Below, piece by piece: positions 32,680 through 35,779 of a stretch of 35,779 nt of DNA. The DNA is from Alphaproteobacteria bacterium (GTDB taxonomy: Bacteria > Pseudomonadota > Alphaproteobacteria > Rickettsiales > VGDC01), in the NCBI GenBank assembly GCA_022450665.1, contig JAKUPQ010000019.1:1-35779 (forward strand), read 5' to 3'. Within the stretch, counting starts at the first letter, position 1. Every line of letters begins with the position of its first letter. The position numbers and the translations under genes are program-made. The notes below the pieces were generated by a model, which saw nothing but the letters and a program-made list of their open reading frames with translations, was not told where the DNA came from and made no database searches.

Positions 32680-33053
32680 TTTTTGCCAAATCGGCTGTCA
32701 TAGATTCATTTAGTTTATTCTCTTCCGTATGAAACGGTGAGACCAATTCAATTAACCAAAGACGATCGCCTGATTGCCATTCATTTGGAGCTTTCTTGTT
32801 TAGCTCAGTCAAGCGACTCTCCACTTCTTCAGCGAGGTGTGCCCAAAGCGCGAAGCCAAGCGGTTGATTTCCATTTTTGAATATTCGAAACTGATTTAGA
32901 AGCATCGGCGGCATTACCATCCACTCCTAATCTTCAATACGCAGACGTTTATAAATAGGAGACTGAGACAATAAGCAGACAGCCTATTCTTTCTTATCCG
33001 CATTTAACCGCAATTTAGTTTGCGGATTATTTTGCGGGTAGTCAGTATCTATC
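32627..33053 (-). pseudogene. Decayed HlyC-family toxin-activating lysine acyltransferase
   Basis: The clear homology block is LLNQFRIFKNGNQPLGFALW, EEVESRLTELN, EWQSGDRLWLIELVSPF and KNVFKGKKF, which matches the RTX toxin acyltransferase (HlyC) family. The same frame continues upstream through two TAG stops: SQSPIYKRLRIED, stop (32927-32929), EWMVMPPM, and a second stop at 32984-32986 just before AVCLLSQSP. At the expected catalytic-His position (SP-x-H-R in HlyC) Tyr is found. No toxin gene is in the window. The gene is broken; an internal ATG at 32920 could only make a 97-residue fragment. Confidence 0.75.
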
Positions 33054-33177
33054 CCATCAGAACATCTTGATTTATAACGTATTTATTGTGAAGAATGGCG
33101 GAGCGTAATAGACGTTATTCGAACTGTGGAGGAGTTGAGGTTGATTATTTTGGAGGCTTCTATACCTAATATGATGC

Positions 33178-33954
33178 TTATACGGCCTTAGCGGTATTCC
33201 ATATATTTTCATAAGCTTTAATTTTAGTATCTGGATCTTGAAAACGTACTATGCTGGCTGGTGCACGAAGGGCAAACGCGTTAAAGGACTGAGTTAAAAT
33301 CCATACTTCTGAGTTATCAACTATAACCAAACGGTCATGTAGACTACGATTAGGAGCAAGTTTTAATTCTACCGGTCGTGTATTGCCATACTGCTTTACC
33401 CAATTCTTGAAAGCAGGCTGAAGAGTGCTTTTGTGATCTTTCTCGTCTGCTAAAAGTTTTATAGTTACATTTTCTGGGATAGCAGCTGCGAAGTCAGTAA
33501 ATATTTTCTTGTCAAGGTATGGGTCTACAACTATAATTTCTGAGTTCGCCTTACTAAAAACTTTTGATATTACCGCAAAAGCATCAAAGCTTCCACCTGC
33601 AGGAATAAAACTTCCTTGAACTGAAACTGGTGCTTTCAACTCTGCAATTGCGAGTACTCTACATAAGATATTCTGAATCTTACGAGCAGAGCTATCACGT
33701 TGATAGACTGAATTACCTTGATAGCCAGCGTGGGTGCTTAAAGTGTCTATCGCTGCTTTTATTTCAATGGATTCCATCAAATCCTCTGATGCTTTCGTGA
33801 GTGCGTAAGCATCAGCCAGCCATTTTTGTGTTTCTGCTGTTAGTTGTATATTTGCTAAATCAGGCATGCTTTCTATTAGTCGTCCTATTCTCATATAAAG
33901 GGTTTCTGGACTTATATTACTACCCGCTATTAGCTCTGCTATGTTATTAGTCAT
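33178..33954 (-). CDS. Phospholipase D-like (HKD-related) protein
   Basis: 258 residues from ATG 33954 (GGAAGAAAA ribosome-binding site; the longer frame to 34011 only overlaps the upstream gene). Residues 1-80 are helical (MRIGRLIESMPDL; TAETQKWLADAY). Residues about 110-250 form a PLD-like domain: IIVVDPYLDKKIFTDFA and a single HxR/K-type motif, SLHDRLVIVDNSEVWILTQS. Only one such motif is visible, with Arg where Lys is usual, so catalysis would need a dimer or may be lost. It overlaps the preceding small gene by 8 bp. The location between tRNA genes and the PLD fold suggest a mobile accessory, perhaps defence, function; this is inference. Confidence 0.75.
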   Translation of the reverse strand: MTNNIAELIAGSNISPETLYMRIGRLIESMPDLANIQLTAETQKWLADAYALTKASEDLMESIEIKAAIDTLSTHAGYQGNSVYQRDSSARKIQNILCRVLAIAELKAPVSVQGSFIPAGGSFDAFAVISKVFSKANSEIIVVDPYLDKKIFTDFAAAIPENVTIKLLADEKDHKSTLQPAFKNWVKQYGNTRPVELKLAPNRSLHDRLVIVDNSEVWILTQSFNAFALRAPASIVRFQDPDTKIKAYENIWNTAKAV

Positions 33955-34135
33955 TTTTTTCTTCCAATAGTTTTTTGTATTCTCCATCAACAATCTTGTT
34001 ACACAACCCAAGCAGGTTATCGGCGGCTTCTCTTACTTCTTTATCAGTAAGTTGCTCGCCATCCTTAGCATAGCGCTCACGAATGCAATTGCATAGGTTT
34101 TCGTAAATTTCTTCTGTGCTGCGTTGCTTCTTCAT
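33947..34135 (-). CDS. Small helical protein coupled to the PLD-like gene
   Basis: 62 residues from ATG 34135 (MKKQRSTEEIYENLC...). It is highly charged and all-helical in appearance, with Cys residues in CNCIRERY and LLGLCNKI. No signal or membrane span. The stop overlaps the PLD-like start by 8 bp, so the two form one translational unit. Upstream lies a stretch resembling a tRNA T-arm (34148). I do not recognise a family; a regulator or antitoxin-like partner is possible but unproven. Confidence 0.65.
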   Translation of the reverse strand: MKKQRSTEEIYENLCNCIRERYAKDGEQLTDKEVREAADNLLGLCNKIVDGEYKKLLEEKND

Positions 34136-34147
34136 GTATGCATCCGT

Positions 34148-34161
34148 GTGGGATTCGAACC
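34148..34161 (-). repeat. tRNA T-arm-like 14-bp repeat
   Basis: GTGGGATTCGAACC is identical to the T-arm of the neighbouring tRNA-Ser (34272-34285). It sits just upstream of the small/PLD-like operon. It may be a trace of tRNA-directed integration, or coincidence. Confidence 0.4.
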
Positions 34162-34260
34162 ATAATAAATCGTTCAAAATCAATGCATTGTAATTTCATG
34201 AAGTCAAGTCGAATAAGTGTTCGAAAACAAAAGCGATTGCGCAGCAACGATTTAAGAAAA

Positions 34261-34350
34261 TGGCGGACAGGGTGGGATTCGAACCCACGGTACCCTTACG
34301 AGCACGGCAGTTTTCAAGACTGCTGCCTTAAACCACTCGGCCACCTGTCC
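34261..34350 (-). tRNA. tRNA-Ser(UGA)
   Basis: Read on the minus strand it begins GGACAGGTGGCCGAGTGG and ends CCTGTCC-G-CCA (90 nt). The anticodon arm GCAGT-CTTGAAA-ACTGC gives UGA, and a long variable arm is present as expected for tRNA-Ser. CCA is encoded. Confidence 0.97.
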
Positions 34351-34397
34351 TTATGCGATGCAGATTATGCTAAATTTTTGTAAATGGCAAGAATGAC

Positions 34398-34426
34398 TTG
34401 CAATGAATCTGACAATGCGCTACATA
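34398..34426 (+). promoter_or_regulatory. Possible promoter of tRNA-fMet
   Basis: TTGCAA (34398-34403), a 17-bp spacer and a weak -10 TACATA (34421-34426). The -35 matches that proposed for tRNA-Gly. It would leave a leader of about 60 nt. Confidence 0.3.
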
Positions 34427-34495
34427 TACCGCTCTGCAACGATGCAATGTCGCTGCAACAGGCGAAAGCCTAAGGGTTTTCCCATTTATTGGTGT

Positions 34496-34572
<77 letters not shown>

Positions 34573-34616
34573 ACATCACAGCCAATCACAGAAGACTCAA
34601 CACTTCGCTTAATCCA

Positions 34617-34638
34617 CATGGGGCTACCATGGGGCTAC
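34617..34638 (+). repeat. Tandem 11-bp repeat CATGGGGCTAC x2
   Basis: Two perfect, directly abutting copies (34617-34627, 34628-34638), 44 bp downstream of tRNA-fMet, just ahead of the fragment mosaic. Confidence 0.7.
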
Positions 34639-34713
34639 TATTTTATTGCGGCTGGACGAAATGCTGCAAAGAAAATATGCTAGTCACTTCATACATATTC
34701 CATGTGGTGCGAC

Positions 34714-35085
34714 ATGATAGAAAAAATTAAAGCAATAAATGGTCTTGGTGTTTTTAACGGTACTGCGTCTTTTACGCCCTACGTTGAATTCAAACAATAT
34801 AATGTTATCTACGGCTATAATGGCGCTGGCAAAACAAGCCTTTCTAGAGCCTTTAGATTTCTTGAAACTAAAGAGCTGCCTACCTGTCTATTAGAAGAAG
34901 CGCCTAATGTAGATTTTGCTTTTGAAGAAAGTGGCAAAAAATATACTTACGATAATGACAGCGTGAAAAATGCTTTGCATAATGTACGCGTTTTCAATTC
35001 AGACTATGTCTGGGAGAATATACATTGGTCTAAAAGCGGTGGAAAAGGGATTGCCACCATTAGTGCGACGCAGGATATCCCATAG
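34714..35085 (+). pseudogene. Truncated RloC/PrrC-like AAA ATPase (N-terminal fragment)
   Basis: About 110 residues match the head of RloC/PrrC-type (AAA_13) ATPases: MIEKIKAINGLGVFNG, then VEFKQYNVIYGYNGAGKTSL (Walker A GYNGAGKTS) and VRVFNSDYVWENIHW. Full proteins exceed 700 residues and carry coiled coils, Walker B and a nuclease domain, none of which remain. After about 35030 the frame runs into unrelated sequence and stops. RloC and PrrC are anticodon nucleases of phage defence. The start could be ATG 34702 or 34714; no Shine-Dalgarno is seen. Confidence 0.75.
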
Positions 35086-35274
35086 CCCGCCTGTGAATAT
35101 ACCGGCAACCCCTTTCATGAGAGGGCAGTCTTTTGCGAACCATTCGTTCAGAAGAAAGTCAGTGTGCGTGTCGATAATATAGATTCTTAAGCCCGACTTC
35201 ACAGCATCAAGTAAGGCCTTGTTAATATGAGGGTCTTTCGGGAAAGGGATGGCACTTACGATCAATTGTCTCAT
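35045..35274 (-). pseudogene. Fragment of a Rossmann-like protein, unidentified
   Basis: The minus-strand frame reads MRQLIVSAIPFPKDPHINKA, then GLRIYIIDTHTDF and KGVAGIFTGGLWDIL, a protein-like beta-alpha-beta pattern. The look (V-S-x-I-P-F-x-x-D then I-Y-I-I-D) recalls the C-terminal half of SIR2-like domains, but this is a weak match. Both ends abut unrelated fragments (ATPase head and GNAT tail), so it is likely a relic. Confidence 0.4.
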
Positions 35275-35525
35275 TTAACGGTTTTATTAACAGCATTTCG
35301 GACGGTGTTCTTTCGGCATATATTCCACTTTTAGAGGTTCTTCCTGAATATCAAGGCAAGGGAATTGGAAAGAAACTAGTTAAGAAGTTACAAGCTGAAC
35401 TAAAGCACCTGTACATGGTAGACCTACTTTGCGATGCAGAACTAATCTCTTATTACGAGAAAGTTGGAATGTTGAAGGCTCAAGGTGCTTGCATGAGACA
35501 TTACGACAGGCAGTCAGGAGAGTAA
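35265..35525 (+). pseudogene. GNAT acetyltransferase C-terminal fragment
   Basis: The frame reads IVSFNGFINSISDGVLSAYI, LLEVLPEYQGKGIGKKLVKK (the acetyl-CoA-binding Q/R-x-x-G-x-G/A motif), LYMVDLLCDAELISYYEKVG and ends TAA at 35523. The first part of the domain is missing and there is no start codon or ribosome-binding site at the 5' edge, where it abuts the opposite-strand fragment. A truncated gene. Confidence 0.75.
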
Positions 35526-35618
35526 GAATCTTTTACACTTTCAGCACAGTAAACTTTACATGGTAATGTCAATCGCGCCCGAAATCAGCACTAGTATGTT
35601 GGTTGCGGGCTACAACTC

Positions 35619-35661
35619 GTCCATAATCATTGACATATACAACCCGTCCACTATTATGGAC
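35619..35661 (+). promoter_or_regulatory. ArsR-gene promoter with overlapping operator dyads
   Basis: -35 TTGACA (35630-35635), 16-bp spacer and -10 TATTAT (35652-35657). GTCCATAAT (35619-35627) and its inverted copy ATTATGGAC (35653-35661) bracket the promoter. A tighter dyad GTCCA-N6-TGGAC (35646-35661) covers the -10. Transcription would start at or within a few bases of the ATG. Confidence 0.8.
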
Positions 35662-35663
35662 GC

Positions 35664-35779
35664 ATGAACTTAGACACCGCCATCATCGCTTTATCTGCCT
35701 TGTCGCAGGAAACCAGTCTCAAAGTGTTCAAGCTGCTGATTGAATACAGAAATAAAGATTCGCCAACAGGCACGATGAC
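35664..35779 (+). CDS. ArsR-family transcriptional regulator (partial)
   Basis: The frame runs off the window after about 38 codons: MNLDTAIIALSALSQETSLK, VFKLLIEYRNKDSPTGTM. The pattern A-L-x-A-L-x-Q-E-T-x-L-x-V-F-x-L-L, then a P/G-T-M/I turn, is the N-terminal helix pair of ArsR-type winged helices. The ATG lies 6 bp after the -10 box with no room for a Shine-Dalgarno, implying a leaderless transcript. Operator dyads over the promoter suggest autorepression. The ligand cannot be inferred from this part. Confidence 0.85.
   Translation, partial: MNLDTAIIALSALSQETSLKVFKLLIEYRNKDSPTGTM

Noticed and set aside
19003-33053. TAG recoded as a sense codon (TAG interrupts both the IS30 and HlyC-like frames)
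   Set aside because: TAG is used as the natural terminator of the OmpA-like gene (24375-24377), and the interrupted frames are also truncated. Ordinary pseudogene decay explains the stops.
34618-34680. Short ORF starting at the tandem repeat (MGLPWGYYFIAAG...)
   Set aside because: About 20 codons, no ribosome-binding site, and the beginning is created by the 11-bp repeat itself.

Overview
The window looks like a chromosomal segment of an alphaproteobacterium, moderately A+T-rich by eye. Supporting signs are a UbiH/Coq6-type monooxygenase, Trm112-like and DUF1189-like genes, an amidoligase plus glutamine-amidotransferase pair, DUF1328, DUF883/ElaB and entericidin genes, and the tRNA forms. 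The exact lineage cannot be fixed from sequence reading alone. Gene density is high, with many 1-8 bp overlaps and convergent genes separated by strong bidirectional terminators.

Layout. (1) 1-9.8 kb, core metabolism and membrane functions: a ubiquinone-type hydroxylase; a four-gene minus-strand operon (YcxB-like, Trm112-like, DUF1189, membrane protein); tRNA-Gly(GCC); an LplT-like lysophospholipid flippase followed by an Aas-type acyltransferase/acyl-ACP synthetase; a TVP38/DedA-like protein; and an amidoligase/glutamine amidotransferase pair. (2) 9.8-25.5 kb, a dense set of small envelope and stress genes: three FAS1 (fasciclin) proteins, MgtC-like, entericidin, YfdX-like, DUF1328, a DJ-1/Hsp31-like protein, KdpE- and KdpD-like signalling proteins without kdpFABC, a flavin disulfide reductase, Dps, OmpA-like, ElaB/DUF883 and a YqjE/holin-like protein. 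Several families here are stress- or stationary-phase-linked in enterobacteria. An IS30 transposase relic and an unexplained long hairpin lie in the middle. (3) 25.5-32.2 kb: an RNB exoribonuclease with an unusual C-terminus that I read as three dsRBD-like repeats; a second Aas paralogue whose acyltransferase has lost the catalytic His; a stand-alone cyclic-nucleotide-binding domain; two His-rich lipoproteins sharing a C-terminal CPPG motif; and a secreted glutathione peroxidase. (4) 32.2-35.8 kb, a plastic tRNA-punctuated region: tRNA-Val(GAC), tRNA-Ser(UGA) and tRNA-fMet surround a decayed HlyC-like toxin acyltransferase, a translationally coupled small gene plus a PLD-like protein, and a mosaic of gene fragments (RloC/PrrC-like ATPase head, an unknown Rossmann-like fragment, a GNAT tail). 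The window ends inside an ArsR-type regulator with an apparently leaderless, operator-overlapped promoter.

How parts work together. LplT and Aas are the established lysophospholipid import and re-acylation pair, and TVP38/DedA-type proteins are also linked to lipid handling. The KdpD-like kinase lacks the N-terminal P-loop KdpD domain and is co-transcribed with a single-domain receiver, while the KdpE-like regulator lies about 4 kb away, which suggests a rewired stress-signalling circuit inside the envelope-stress cluster. The region after 32.3 kb carries the marks of repeated gene insertion and decay next to tRNA genes, with the PLD-like pair the only apparently intact accessory module there.
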